Below are positions 8,129 to 14,888 of a stretch of 39,289 bases of DNA, piece after piece. A program made the position numbers and the translations under genes. The notes under the pieces are model-generated. The model had not been told where the DNA came from. It searched no databases and saw nothing but the letters and a program-made list of their open reading frames with translations. The DNA is from Streptomyces sparsogenes (GTDB taxonomy: Bacteria; Actinomycetota; Actinomycetes; Streptomycetales; Streptomycetaceae): positions 1-39,289 of the forward strand of contig NZ_MAXF01000092.1 of the NCBI RefSeq assembly GCF_001704635.1, given 5' to 3'. Within the stretch, counting starts at the first letter, position 1. Each line of letters starts with the position of its first letter.

Positions 8129-8692
8129 ATGACCGCGAACCGCGTCTTGTACTTGTTGGGAAGCGCCGCCCCGCCCGTGCTGAACATCGCCGGCGTCATC
8201 GAGCAAGCACAGACTGCCGACTGGGACGTCTGCCTCGGATTGACCCCCACCGCCGCATGCTGGCTTGGTGATGATCTGCCGGCTCTGGAGGAACTGACCG
8301 GGCACCCGGTCCGCAGCCAGTACAAGCTGCCCCGAGAGCCGGACGTCTGGCCCCCCGCAGACGTCGCCGTCGTCGCACCCGCCACCTTCAACACGATCAA
8401 CCAATGGGCACTGGGGATCACCGACAAGTTCGTCGTCGGGTTCGTGGCCGAGGCCATCGGCAAAGGAATCCCCACCGTGACCATGCCCTGCGTCAACGCC
8501 GCGTACGTCCAGCACACGCAGTTCGACACGAGCATTGCCACGCTCCGCGCGATGGGCGTACGCGTCCTGTACGGCGACGGCGGATTCGTACCCAACCAGC
8601 CGGGCCAGGGGCGACCGGAGAACTATCCGTGGCACTTGGCCCTGGAAGCGGCCGCGTCGGCCCTCAGCCGACGTGATGCTCGTGGGAGATGA
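8129..8692 (+). CDS. Flavoprotein of the phosphopantothenoylcysteine decarboxylase fold
   Basis: A 187-residue flavoprotein-family protein (HFCD fold, FMN-binding). The N-terminal strand RVLYLLGSAAPPV, the central PADVAVVAPATFNTINQWALG and the PTVTMPCVNAAY segment match the pattern of FMN-binding decarboxylases such as PpcDC and EpiD. As in other short stand-alone members, no CoaB-like domain is attached. The substrate is unknown; these genes often sit beside XRE/TPR regulators in Streptomyces, as here. The start ATG lies 133 bp from the divergent regulator start. The 3' end has a diverged second copy at 10367-10414. Confidence 0.85.
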   Translation: MTANRVLYLLGSAAPPVLNIAGVIEQAQTADWDVCLGLTPTAACWLGDDLPALEELTGHPVRSQYKLPREPDVWPPADVAVVAPATFNTINQWALGITDKFVVGFVAEAIGKGIPTVTMPCVNAAYVQHTQFDTSIATLRAMGVRVLYGDGGFVPNQPGQGRPENYPWHLALEAAASALSRRDARGR

Positions 8693-8712
8693 GTCGCCCT
8701 CAGATGGGTTAC

Positions 8713-9093
8713 TCAGCTTGACGCCCGGTAGCGATGAGGCTGTTGCGGCGGGAGACCGATCGCGGCGTGCGCGTCGTCCAGGGTCTTGCCGATCGCGGCC
8801 GCAGCGCGTCGGGCCTGGGTGGCATCGCCGGTCTCGGCGGTGTCCTCCCAATGACGGACTTCTTTCGCGAGATGCGGCTGCCGCTGAATGTGGACGTAGA
8901 CGGCCCACTGGGCGATGAACCGCTGGAGGGGAGAAAGGTCGGAAGCTTGGCGGGACTGATCGGCGGCCTGATCCAGTTCCCGTGTGAAGGCGGGCAGGGC
9001 GGCGGGCGCGATCTGCGCGAGGGCCTGCCGGAGAGCCGTGACGGTGGCAGGCGGCTGAGGGATGAGTGGCTGCCCGGCGCTGGAGGTGGTCAT
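8713..9093 (-). CDS. DUF6247-like protein
   Basis: A 126-residue helical protein resembling DUF6247. It has a Pro-rich start, then ALRQALAQIAPAALPAFTRELDQA, then PLQRFIAQWAVYVHIQRQP, the most characteristic block. Such proteins are common in actinobacteria near toxin-antitoxin or mobile regions, but no activity is known. The ATG at 9093 has GGGAG eight bases upstream; the in-frame ATG at 9105 has none. It lies 78 bp beyond the gene at 9172-9576 on the same strand, and its stop faces the flavoprotein stop 20 bp away. Confidence 0.65.
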   Translation of the reverse strand: MTTSSAGQPLIPQPPATVTALRQALAQIAPAALPAFTRELDQAADQSRQASDLSPLQRFIAQWAVYVHIQRQPHLAKEVRHWEDTAETGDATQARRAAAAIGKTLDDAHAAIGLPPQQPHRYRASS

Positions 9094-9171
9094 TGCTGCT
9101 CCCATGGGGGAGGTTCTGACCCCCGGGAGCAGCGTATCGGTCGTGCCGCGTGTCTCCCGTTGCGGCGGAGA

Positions 9172-9576
9172 TCAGTCGAAGTAGGCGACCAACCGGACCC
9201 CTTGTGGGCCGAAGCGTCCTGCCAGGGCCTTCATCACGGCGAAGACGTGCTCCCAGCCACTGCCGGGACCGAGAGCCTGCCCGCGGGTGACCCGGTGGAA
9301 GCCCAACTTCGCTGATCCGGAAGTCCAGGTTCCGGGGCGGGCCGTCGCAGGGGAGCTGCCGACCAGGGCCTCGAGCTCCTGCCAGGTGACCCAGGTGGCA
9401 CTGTGAAGCGCGCCGAGGGGAGCCCACTGTTCGTAGTCGCGGCGGACCTGGGCCGAGGCGTCATCCGGCAGTCCGCGACCGGCGGCCACCGGCGCCCAGC
9501 CGGCGTGGTTGCGGACGCCGAAGAGGCAGCCGAAGGCCGTGTAGTCGTTCCCGGAGTACAAGGGGGACAGGTCCAT
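9172..9576 (-). CDS. Conserved hypothetical protein
   Basis: A 134-residue soluble protein of no recognised domain. It opens with MDLSPLYSGNDYTAFGCLFGVRN and has a Trp-rich middle (HSATWVTWQELEALVG). The end is WEHVFAVMKALAGRFGPQGVRLVAYFD. I recall similar actinobacterial proteins, but from memory only. It follows the antitoxin gene by 24 bp on the same strand, so it is probably co-transcribed with the toxin-antitoxin pair. The start has no obvious Shine-Dalgarno. Confidence 0.6.
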   Translation of the reverse strand: MDLSPLYSGNDYTAFGCLFGVRNHAGWAPVAAGRGLPDDASAQVRRDYEQWAPLGALHSATWVTWQELEALVGSSPATARPGTWTSGSAKLGFHRVTRGQALGPGSGWEHVFAVMKALAGRFGPQGVRLVAYFD

Positions 9577-9600
9577 GGCGTACAGCCACGGTTCCTCGCG

Positions 9601-9912
9601 TCAAGCTGCGTGCGGCACGAACGAGACGCGGGTTTCCTCCGTGTCGATCGACACGTCCAGCGCGGCGTCCAGTGCCTTGGCCAAGGTACGCAGGAGCGGG
9701 AGCGTGGGCACGGTGCCGCCACCCTCAAGGCGGTCGATGTCCTCCGTGGAGAGCCCTGTCCGTTCGGCGAGCGATGCCTGGTCGATGCCCAAGGCCGTGC
9801 GACGGTCGTACACGGCCTGCCCCAGGGCGATGGCGGCGCCCGCCTCGATGTACGCCGGATCGGCTCGATGTTCCTCAGGGATCGTCCATGAGGTGTGGTA
9901 ACCCCTGCTCAC
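9601..9912 (-). CDS. XRE-family antitoxin
   Basis: A 103-residue protein with a central to C-terminal helix-turn-helix (LGIDQASLAERTGLSTEDIDRLEGG). It is the expected antitoxin and DNA-binding autorepressor for the toxin encoded just upstream. The GTG at 9912 was chosen because it forms a four-base GTGA overlap with the toxin stop; the 109 residues readable farther upstream are out-of-frame toxin sequence. Residues 8-40 (IPEEHRADPAYIEAGAAIALGQAVYDRR) form an acidic, helical N-terminal part that may wrap the toxin. Toxin-before-antitoxin order is typical of HigBA-like loci. Confidence 0.82.
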   Translation of the reverse strand: MSRGYHTSWTIPEEHRADPAYIEAGAAIALGQAVYDRRTALGIDQASLAERTGLSTEDIDRLEGGGTVPTLPLLRTLAKALDAALDVSIDTEETRVSFVPHAA

Positions 9913-10283
9913 GGTGACTCCTCGAACGTCCGGTGGTAGGCGGTCTGCGCGGCGGCGTGCGACTCTTCGCATTCCTTCTGAGCCCAGAGAGCCCGTTGGA
10001 CCTGCCGCTCTTCGCGCATCCGGTTCTTGCGGAAGACGGTCAGAAACACGATACGGCGTTCCGGCGCGAGCCAGTAGGTGAGGCGTACAGCACCGTCGCC
10101 CAGGTGGAAGCGGAGCTCGCGGACCGGCCCGCTCAAGTGGCGGGAGTACGGTTCGCCGAGCGTCGTCGGCTCTTGCGCGAGGCGATCGGCGTGGCGCTCG
10201 ACCGCGCGGTAGTGCTCGCGCGGCAGAGTTTCCAGCCACTCTCTTACCTCAGGTTCGATCTCGATGTCGTACGGTCGGTCCAC
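9909..10283 (-). CDS. HigB/RelE-superfamily toxin (Gp49-like)
   Basis: A 124-residue protein of the phage-derived Gp49-like/HigB group in the RelE superfamily, predicted to cleave mRNA on the ribosome. Typical blocks are EVREWLETLPREHYRAVERHADRL, then LRFHLGDGAVRLTYWLAPERR, and IVFLTVFRKNRMREE, whose arginines and lysines correspond to the usual RNA-binding and catalytic face. It starts with GTG. The antitoxin follows with a four-base overlap. A 56-bp piece of this gene (10119-10174) recurs exactly at 5911-5966. Inside the proposed island. Confidence 0.85.
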   Translation of the reverse strand: MDRPYDIEIEPEVREWLETLPREHYRAVERHADRLAQEPTTLGEPYSRHLSGPVRELRFHLGDGAVRLTYWLAPERRIVFLTVFRKNRMREERQVQRALWAQKECEESHAAAQTAYHRTFEESP

Positions 10284-10366
10284 TGTTGGCAGCGTAGGCA
10301 GGGCACAGGGAATCGCAGCGACTTCGGGCAGCGATCATCCGATCGGATGACATGTCGGTGGTTCGA

Positions 10367-10414
10367 GAACTCTCCATGGCACCTGGCCCTGGACGCGGCA
10401 GCGTCAGCCGTCAG
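10367..10414 (+). pseudogene. 3' remnant of a second flavoprotein gene
   Basis: These 48 bp match 8620-8667, near the end of the intact flavoprotein gene, at 41 of 48 positions. In frame they read ENSPWHLALDAAASAV against ENYPWHLALEAAASAL. No flavoprotein body exists upstream; the toxin promoter region lies there instead. This is a degraded tail of a related gene, lying between the toxin gene and the msrA stop, and it marks a recombination boundary. Confidence 0.7.
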
Positions 10415-10441
10415 GGACGCGACTTTGGTGGGGCGTGAGTC

Positions 10442-11098
10442 TCAGCCGTCGGCCGGAGCCACGCCGATCGGGCAGGAGACGCCCGTGCCGCCGATGCCGC
10501 AGTAGCCGGCGGGGTTTTTGTCCAAGTACTGCTGGTGGTATGCCTCTGCCGGATAGAAGGGGCCGGCGGGGAGGATTTCGGTGGTGATGTCGCCGTAGCC
10601 GGACGTGGTGAGGACGGACTGGTAGGCGGCGCGCGAGGCCTCGGCCTCGGACTGCTGGTCGGGGGAGTGGGTGTAGATGGCCGAGCGGTACTGGGTGCCG
10701 ACGTCGTTGCCCTGGCGGAAGCCCTGGGTGGGGTCGTGGGACTCCCAGAAGAGCTTCAGGAGGGCGGCGTACGAGGTGAGGGAGGGGTCGTAGACGACGC
10801 GGACCGCTTCGGTGTGGGCGGTGAGGCCGCTGCAGACCTCTTCGTAGGTGGGGTTCTGGGTGTGGCCGCCCTGGTAGCCGACGAGGGTGGTCCAGACGCC
10901 GGGGGCCTGCCAGAACTTGCGCTCGGCGCCCCAGAAGCAGCCGAGGCCGAAGTCGGCGACGAGGAGGCCCTCGGGGTAGGGGCCGGTCAGGGGGTTGCCG
11001 AGGACGGTGTGGCGGTCGGGGACCGGGAAGCCGGGTTCGGTGCGGCCCTTGAGCGCTTCCTCGGCGGAGGGGAGGTGGAGCTGGCGGCTGAACAGCAT
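10442..11098 (-). CDS. msrA: Peptide methionine (S)-sulfoxide reductase MsrA
   Basis: A 218-residue MsrA, which reduces S-methionine sulfoxide in proteins and free methionine using thioredoxin-type reductants. The catalytic GCFWG motif has its cysteine at residue 54, followed by AERKFW. EAVRVVYDP and YRSAIY are the usual substrate-pocket strands. Resolving cysteines are C200 and C209 in GYCGIGGTGVSCPIG. Length is normal for actinobacterial MsrA. The 3' end (10458-10495) recurs in degraded form at 5254-5291, and the island lies immediately downstream. It is probably a single-gene unit, 138 bp after the next upstream gene on the same strand. Confidence 0.96.
   Translation of the reverse strand: MLFSRQLHLPSAEEALKGRTEPGFPVPDRHTVLGNPLTGPYPEGLLVADFGLGCFWGAERKFWQAPGVWTTLVGYQGGHTQNPTYEEVCSGLTAHTEAVRVVYDPSLTSYAALLKLFWESHDPTQGFRQGNDVGTQYRSAIYTHSPDQQSEAEASRAAYQSVLTTSGYGDITTEILPAGPFYPAEAYHQQYLDKNPAGYCGIGGTGVSCPIGVAPADG
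10458..10495 (-). repeat. msrA-proximal copy of the island-flanking direct repeat
   Basis: This copy lies in the last 13 codons of msrA and encodes IGGTGVSCPIGVA. It is the partner of 5254-5291 (34 of 38 identical, same orientation). If the region between is an integrated element, this is the junction that kept the intact gene. Confidence 0.55.
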
Positions 11099-11236
11099 TG
11101 ATGGCTCCTGGCTGTACGGCGGGCAGGCGGGCAGTGGCGGGTAGGCGGGTGGGGACGCGGCGGTGTCGTGTGCGCACCCCCTACAACAGGTGGGGGCCCT
11201 GGGCCATTCCGCTGCCGGCGCGGGGCCGGCGCCGGG

Positions 11237-12334
11237 TCAGCGCGGCAGGGTGGCCGGGGTGCCGCCGTGGCCCTCCCAGCCGGCGACCGCCAGCGCCCGG
11301 TAGACCGTGTACTCCGCCGCCGGGTCCACGCCGTACGACCACGGCACCGCGCCCACGTGGCCGTCCACGTGGCGGAGCTGCTCCATCGCCTCCGCGTAGC
11401 GCTCGGCGCGGACCAGGAACCAGACCAGCAGATGGCGGACGTGCGGCTGGACGGGGTGGTCGGCGGGGGCCTCGCGGACCGCGAAGAGGGCGCCCTCGAT
11501 GGCGCGGGTGACGACCGCGCTCTGGTAGAGGGTGCGTACGAGGTTGGCCTCCGGGAGGTGCTCGAAGACCGCGAAGAGGGGGAGGGCGGGCAGGAGGCTC
11601 TTGGCCGGGGCGGAGGCCGCCGCGGCGTGGGCGAAGGCGTCGGCGAGCTCCTGGGAGCCGTGCCACTTCTCGCACCAGTAGTGGAGGGCGGCGAGGTGGG
11701 CGCCCATGTGGTGCGGGGAGCGCTCGGTGACCTTCGACCACAGCTCCTCGAAGTCGGCCTGCCGGTAGGCGAGGCCGCGGGCGACGCCTAGCTCGATGAT
11801 GTACGGCACCGGGTCGCCGGGGGCCAGCAGTGCCGCCTCGCCGCAGACCGTACGGGCCTCCTCCAGGATCATCCGGAAGTCGTCCGAGGAGGGGTCGCGC
11901 AGCGCCTGGCGGACCAGGAACTCCGCGTGCACGGCGGCCGCGCCCGGGTCCTTGGGCGCGGCGACCCGCCAGGTGCGCAGCCACATGCCGCCCTGGCCCG
12001 GCGCCTGGGCCAGTTCGAAGGCGGCGGCGCCCGCCAGGGTCTGCACCCGCTGCCAGCGCAGCTCGGAGCCCGCGTCGGTGAGGGCCAGCAGCCGGGCGGC
12101 GGGCTGCCAGTCCTGGGTGCGCTGGACCTCCTCCAAGGCGTCGATCAGCTCGCGGTCGGGGCCGGGCAGCCGTACGTCCAGCCGCTCCCGCGGGACGAAG
12201 CCGTACGCCCCCGGGTCCGCGGCGCGCGTCGCGCCGCGCATGGCCTCGCCGCCGCCGCGCATCCGGCGCACGGCGGGCACGACGAGGAGACCGCCGATCA
12301 TGACGATGGCGATGAGGAAGATCAGATACTCCAT
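11237..12334 (-). CDS. Membrane-anchored helical-repeat protein, function unknown
   Basis: A 365-residue protein with a single N-terminal membrane helix (EYLIFLIAIVMIGGLLVVPAV, residues 2-22) and a large cytoplasmic helical domain. The domain has TPR-like spacing of Ala/Leu-rich helices and aromatic positions, for example WQPAARLLALTDAG, HLAALHYWCEKWHGSQELADAF and LLVWFLVRAERYAEAMEQL. No catalytic motif was seen. From memory a similar gene sits between msrA and metB in S. coelicolor. It is divergent from metB across 122 bp. It could be a scaffold or stress-related protein; there is no basis to assign a function. Confidence 0.8.
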   Translation of the reverse strand: MEYLIFLIAIVMIGGLLVVPAVRRMRGGGEAMRGATRAADPGAYGFVPRERLDVRLPGPDRELIDALEEVQRTQDWQPAARLLALTDAGSELRWQRVQTLAGAAAFELAQAPGQGGMWLRTWRVAAPKDPGAAAVHAEFLVRQALRDPSSDDFRMILEEARTVCGEAALLAPGDPVPYIIELGVARGLAYRQADFEELWSKVTERSPHHMGAHLAALHYWCEKWHGSQELADAFAHAAAASAPAKSLLPALPLFAVFEHLPEANLVRTLYQSAVVTRAIEGALFAVREAPADHPVQPHVRHLLVWFLVRAERYAEAMEQLRHVDGHVGAVPWSYGVDPAAEYTVYRALAVAGWEGHGGTPATLPR

Positions 12335-12456
12335 GTGTTGTCCCCTGCTGCCCCTGCTGCGCCCGGTATCCGTAGTCGGAACGTCCGGGCACCAGCCTAG
12401 GTGCCCGCGGGCTCGTTGAACCCGGTAGTACCGCCGTGGGCACTACCCTCGGGCCC

Positions 12457-13647
12457 ATGACCGACCAGCAGAACCAGCAGCCCGCCCCGCGGCACGGCGA
12501 CGATCGCGGCGCGCGGAGCTTCGAGACGCTCGCCATCCACGCGGGGCAGGAGGCGGACCCGCTCACGGGGGCCGTCGTCCCCCCGATCTACCAGGTCTCC
12601 ACCTACAAGCAGGACGGGGTGGGCGGCCTCCGCGGCGGATATGAGTACAGCCGCTCCGCCAACCCCACCCGCACCGCCCTCGAGGAGAACCTGGCGGCGC
12701 TGGAGGGCGGGCGCCGCGGCCTGGCCTTCGCGTCCGGGCTGGCCGCCGAGGACTGCCTGCTGCGCACGCTCCTGGTGCCCGGCGACCACGTCGTCATCCC
12801 GGACGACGCCTATGGCGGAACGTTCCGGCTGTTCTCCAAGGTCGCCGAGCGCTGGGGGGTGGAGTGGTCGGTCGCCGACACCTCCGACCCGGCGGCCGTG
12901 CGGGCCGAGCTGCGGCCCCGTACGAAGGTGATCTGGGTCGAGACGCCGAGCAACCCGCTGCTCGGCATCACCGACATCGCCGCCGTCGCCGACGTCGCCC
13001 GGTCCGCCGGGGCCCGCCTCGTCGTCGACAACACCTTCGCGAGCCCCTATCTGCAGCAGCCGCTCGCGCTCGGCGCGGACGTGGTCGTGCACTCGACGAC
13101 CAAGTACATGGGCGGTCACTCGGACGTCGTCGGCGGCGCGCTCGTGGTCTCGGACCCGGACCTCGGCGACGAACTGGCCTTCCACCAGAACGCGATGGGC
13201 GCCGTGGCCGGGCCCTTCGACTCCTGGCTGGTGCTGCGCGGCATCAAGACCCTGGCCGTGCGGATGGACCGGCACAGCGCGAACGCCACGCGCGTCGCCG
13301 AGCTGCTGGTGGCCCACCCCAAGGTGACCGAGGTCTACTACCCGGGGCTGCCGGGGCACGCGGGCCACGAGGTCGCGGCCAAGCAGATGCGGGCCTTCGG
13401 CGGCATGGTGTCGTTCCGGGTCGCGGGCGGCGAGCAGGCGGCGGTCGACGTCTGCGACCGGGCGCGGCTGTTCACGCTCGGGGAGTCGCTGGGCGGTGTC
13501 GAGTCGCTGATCGAGCACCCGGGCCGGATGACGCACGCCTCGACGGCCGGGTCGGCCCTGGAGGTGCCCGCCGATCTGGTCCGTCTCTCCGTGGGCATCG
13601 AGGCGGTGGACGACCTCCTCGCGGACCTGAGCCAGGCGCTGGCCTAG
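12457..13647 (+). CDS. metB: Cystathionine gamma-synthase/lyase family PLP enzyme
   Basis: A 396-residue Cys/Met-metabolism PLP enzyme. The PLP lysine is K216 in HSTTKYMGGHSD, and upstream YEYSRSANPTR carries the phosphate-binding Tyr/Arg pair. DNTFASPYLQQPL and ETPSNP are also family signatures. The C-terminal SVGIEAVDDLLADL is typical of the synthase/lyase clade. It joins O-acyl-homoserine with cysteine to give cystathionine, or cleaves cystathionine; synthase and lyase cannot be separated by eye. The ATG at 12457 is preferred to an in-frame GTG at 12436. GGTAGT and ACTACC (12424-12429 and 12442-12447) form an inverted repeat just upstream. The TAG stop lies inside the palindromic element at 13641. 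Confidence 0.93.
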   Translation: MTDQQNQQPAPRHGDDRGARSFETLAIHAGQEADPLTGAVVPPIYQVSTYKQDGVGGLRGGYEYSRSANPTRTALEENLAALEGGRRGLAFASGLAAEDCLLRTLLVPGDHVVIPDDAYGGTFRLFSKVAERWGVEWSVADTSDPAAVRAELRPRTKVIWVETPSNPLLGITDIAAVADVARSAGARLVVDNTFASPYLQQPLALGADVVVHSTTKYMGGHSDVVGGALVVSDPDLGDELAFHQNAMGAVAGPFDSWLVLRGIKTLAVRMDRHSANATRVAELLVAHPKVTEVYYPGLPGHAGHEVAAKQMRAFGGMVSFRVAGGEQAAVDVCDRARLFTLGESLGGVESLIEHPGRMTHASTAGSALEVPADLVRLSVGIEAVDDLLADLSQALA

Positions 13648-13815
13648 GGGGTGTCTCCCCGATCTCTGCGGGCCCGCGACGCCTGGCACGCACGCTCGCT
13701 GCGTTGTCGGGCCCGCCCGAGTAGGCCCACTACGAGGGCGACCCTCCGCCTTGCGATCGCACGCACCAGACGCCGCGGGCTGATCCACAGAGATCGGGGA
13801 GACACCCCCTAGGCC
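13641..13815. mobile_element. 175-bp MITE-like palindromic element
   Basis: The ends are a perfect 28-bp inverted repeat, 13641-13668 and 13788-13815, starting GGCCTAGGGGGTGTCTCC. Inside, a further imperfect inverted repeat (GCCCGCGACGCCTGGC against the complement of the segment near 13765-13780) lets nearly the whole element fold on itself. No protein is encoded. The outermost CTAG is self-complementary and could be a target-site duplication. The left end contains the metB stop codon, so insertion may have reset the metB C-terminus. The right end recurs at positions 11-49. Such elements are moved by a transposase encoded elsewhere. Confidence 0.75.
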
Positions 13816-13851
13816 CCTGCCCGTGAGTCGCGGGCTCGCCGCACGTTGGGC

Positions 13852-14103
13852 TCACCAGCCCTCGAAAGGAGGGGTGGTGTCGGTCGGCGGCGTCGTCCAG
13901 GGGTGGACGATCGCCGCCCACACCGTGAAGGCGACCGCCGCGGCGAGCAGCAGGAGCCAGCCGGCGGCCCGTACGGCGCGGTGGCGGCGCAGCAGCCGCC
14001 GTCCCCGCTCGGCCGCCCGGCCGGCCAGATCGGGCGGCACGGCCGGGTACGGGCCGAGCAGCATGCGGCGGACCTCGTCCTCCTTGCGGTCGGGGAAGCT
14101 CAT
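13852..14103 (-). CDS. Small single-helix membrane protein downstream of the sigma factor
   Basis: An 83-residue protein. A charged cytoplasmic N-terminus (FPDRKEDEVRRMLLGPYPAVPPDLAGRAAERGRRLLRRHR) precedes one membrane helix (AAGWLLLLAAAVAFTVWAAIV, about 46-66) and a short Pro/Thr-rich outer tail. The ATG overlaps the stop of the sigma gene by four bases (ATGA). Position and topology fit a minimal anti-sigma-type or accessory protein, but there is no zinc motif or recognisable anti-sigma domain, so this is inference from context. Confidence 0.7.
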   Translation of the reverse strand: MSFPDRKEDEVRRMLLGPYPAVPPDLAGRAAERGRRLLRRHRAVRAAGWLLLLAAAVAFTVWAAIVHPWTTPPTDTTPPFEGW

Positions 14104-14660
14104 GCCGATGCCCCCGATGCCCCCGATGCTGTCGAAGCGCCCGATGCCGTCGAAGCCTTCGACGCCGCCGAAGCCCGCGCCGGTGCCGCCGCGGGTGGCC
14201 CGGGCGGCCCCGGCGGGTGTTCGCGCATCAGCGTCACCGAGCGCGCGCAGATGGCGCGGACCCGATCGACCGGCAGCCCGAGGGCGGCCGCGGCCTGCTC
14301 CTCCGGTACGCCCTCGTGCAGCCGGAGCACCAGCACCAGCCGCTCCTGCGGGGTGAGCCGGGCCAGGAGGCCGCCGCGCGGCCGGCGGTGGCGCCAGGCG
14401 CGGTGGGCGAAGAGGGCGGCGAGTTCCCGGCGGGTGCGGTCGTACGGGTCCTCCCCGCGCAGCCGGTCCCAGCGGGCGTAGGTGCGGGCGAGCGCGGTGG
14501 TCAGCAGGCGCTCGGCGGCGCTGGTCTCCCCCGGTGGTCCTCCGGGTGGCTCCCCCGTGAGCAGTGTCGCCGCATGCAGCAGCCGACCGCTCGCCCCCGC
14601 GGCGAACGCCGCGAACTCCCGGTCCCGGCGGCTCTCCCGTGCTGCCCGCCTCTCGCCCAC
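14100..14660 (-). CDS. SigE-type (ECF-like) RNA polymerase sigma factor
   Basis: A 186-residue sigma-70-family protein. The first half (FAAFAAGASGRLLHAATLL, then AAERLLTTALARTYARWDRL) resembles regions 1.2-2 of the actinobacterial SigE group. TPQERLVLVLRLHEGVPEEQAAAALGLPVDRVRAI is the region 4 helix-turn-helix. The tail after residue 150 is Ala/Ser/Gly-rich with short repeats (SKASTASGAS), encoded by a repetitive GATGCCCC pattern on the plus strand. The region 2 -10-recognition segment is weakly conserved, so it could be a diverged or regulatory sigma-like protein. Translationally coupled to the small membrane protein at 13852-14103. Confidence 0.72.
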   Translation of the reverse strand: MGERRAARESRRDREFAAFAAGASGRLLHAATLLTGEPPGGPPGETSAAERLLTTALARTYARWDRLRGEDPYDRTRRELAALFAHRAWRHRRPRGGLLARLTPQERLVLVLRLHEGVPEEQAAAALGLPVDRVRAICARSVTLMREHPPGPPGPPAAAPARASAASKASTASGASTASGASGASA

Positions 14661-14840
14661 CCCGTCCTCCGCCTCCCGTCCCCGGCAGGAACACGGCGTC
14701 CCCTTCCGGACACGGCATCCCTTTCAGGACACGGCAGCCATGGTCGCCCGGTCAAGAGGCGTGCCGCCGCGGTCGGCAAGTCGTCAGGAAGCGGTCAGAA
14801 AACTGCCTGAAAGCGGTCCGGAAACACTCGGTGGTGATCG

Positions 14841-14880
14841 GAGAGATCCGGCGAGATCCGGCGAGGTCCGGTGAGGACCT
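14841..14880. repeat. Four 10-bp direct repeats
   Basis: Four successive units follow the pattern GNGAGRTCCG (the last reads GTGAGGACCT). The repeat sits in the 228-bp gap between the sigma gene start (14660) and the marR stop (14889). The rest of the gap shows only weak direct repeats such as GGACACGGCATCC. The role is unknown; the repeat may be slippage-derived. Confidence 0.6.
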
Positions 14881-14888
14881 ACGAGGGC

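Noticed and set aside
9913..10239. N-terminal extension of the antitoxin by 109 residues
   Set aside because: This part is the toxin gene read in another frame; the GTG at 9912 with GTGA overlap is the natural start.
14100..14175. Short GATGCCCC-type repeats as a CRISPR-like or regulatory array
   Set aside because: They are imperfect, have no spacers, and encode the Ala/Ser/Gly-rich tail of the sigma factor.
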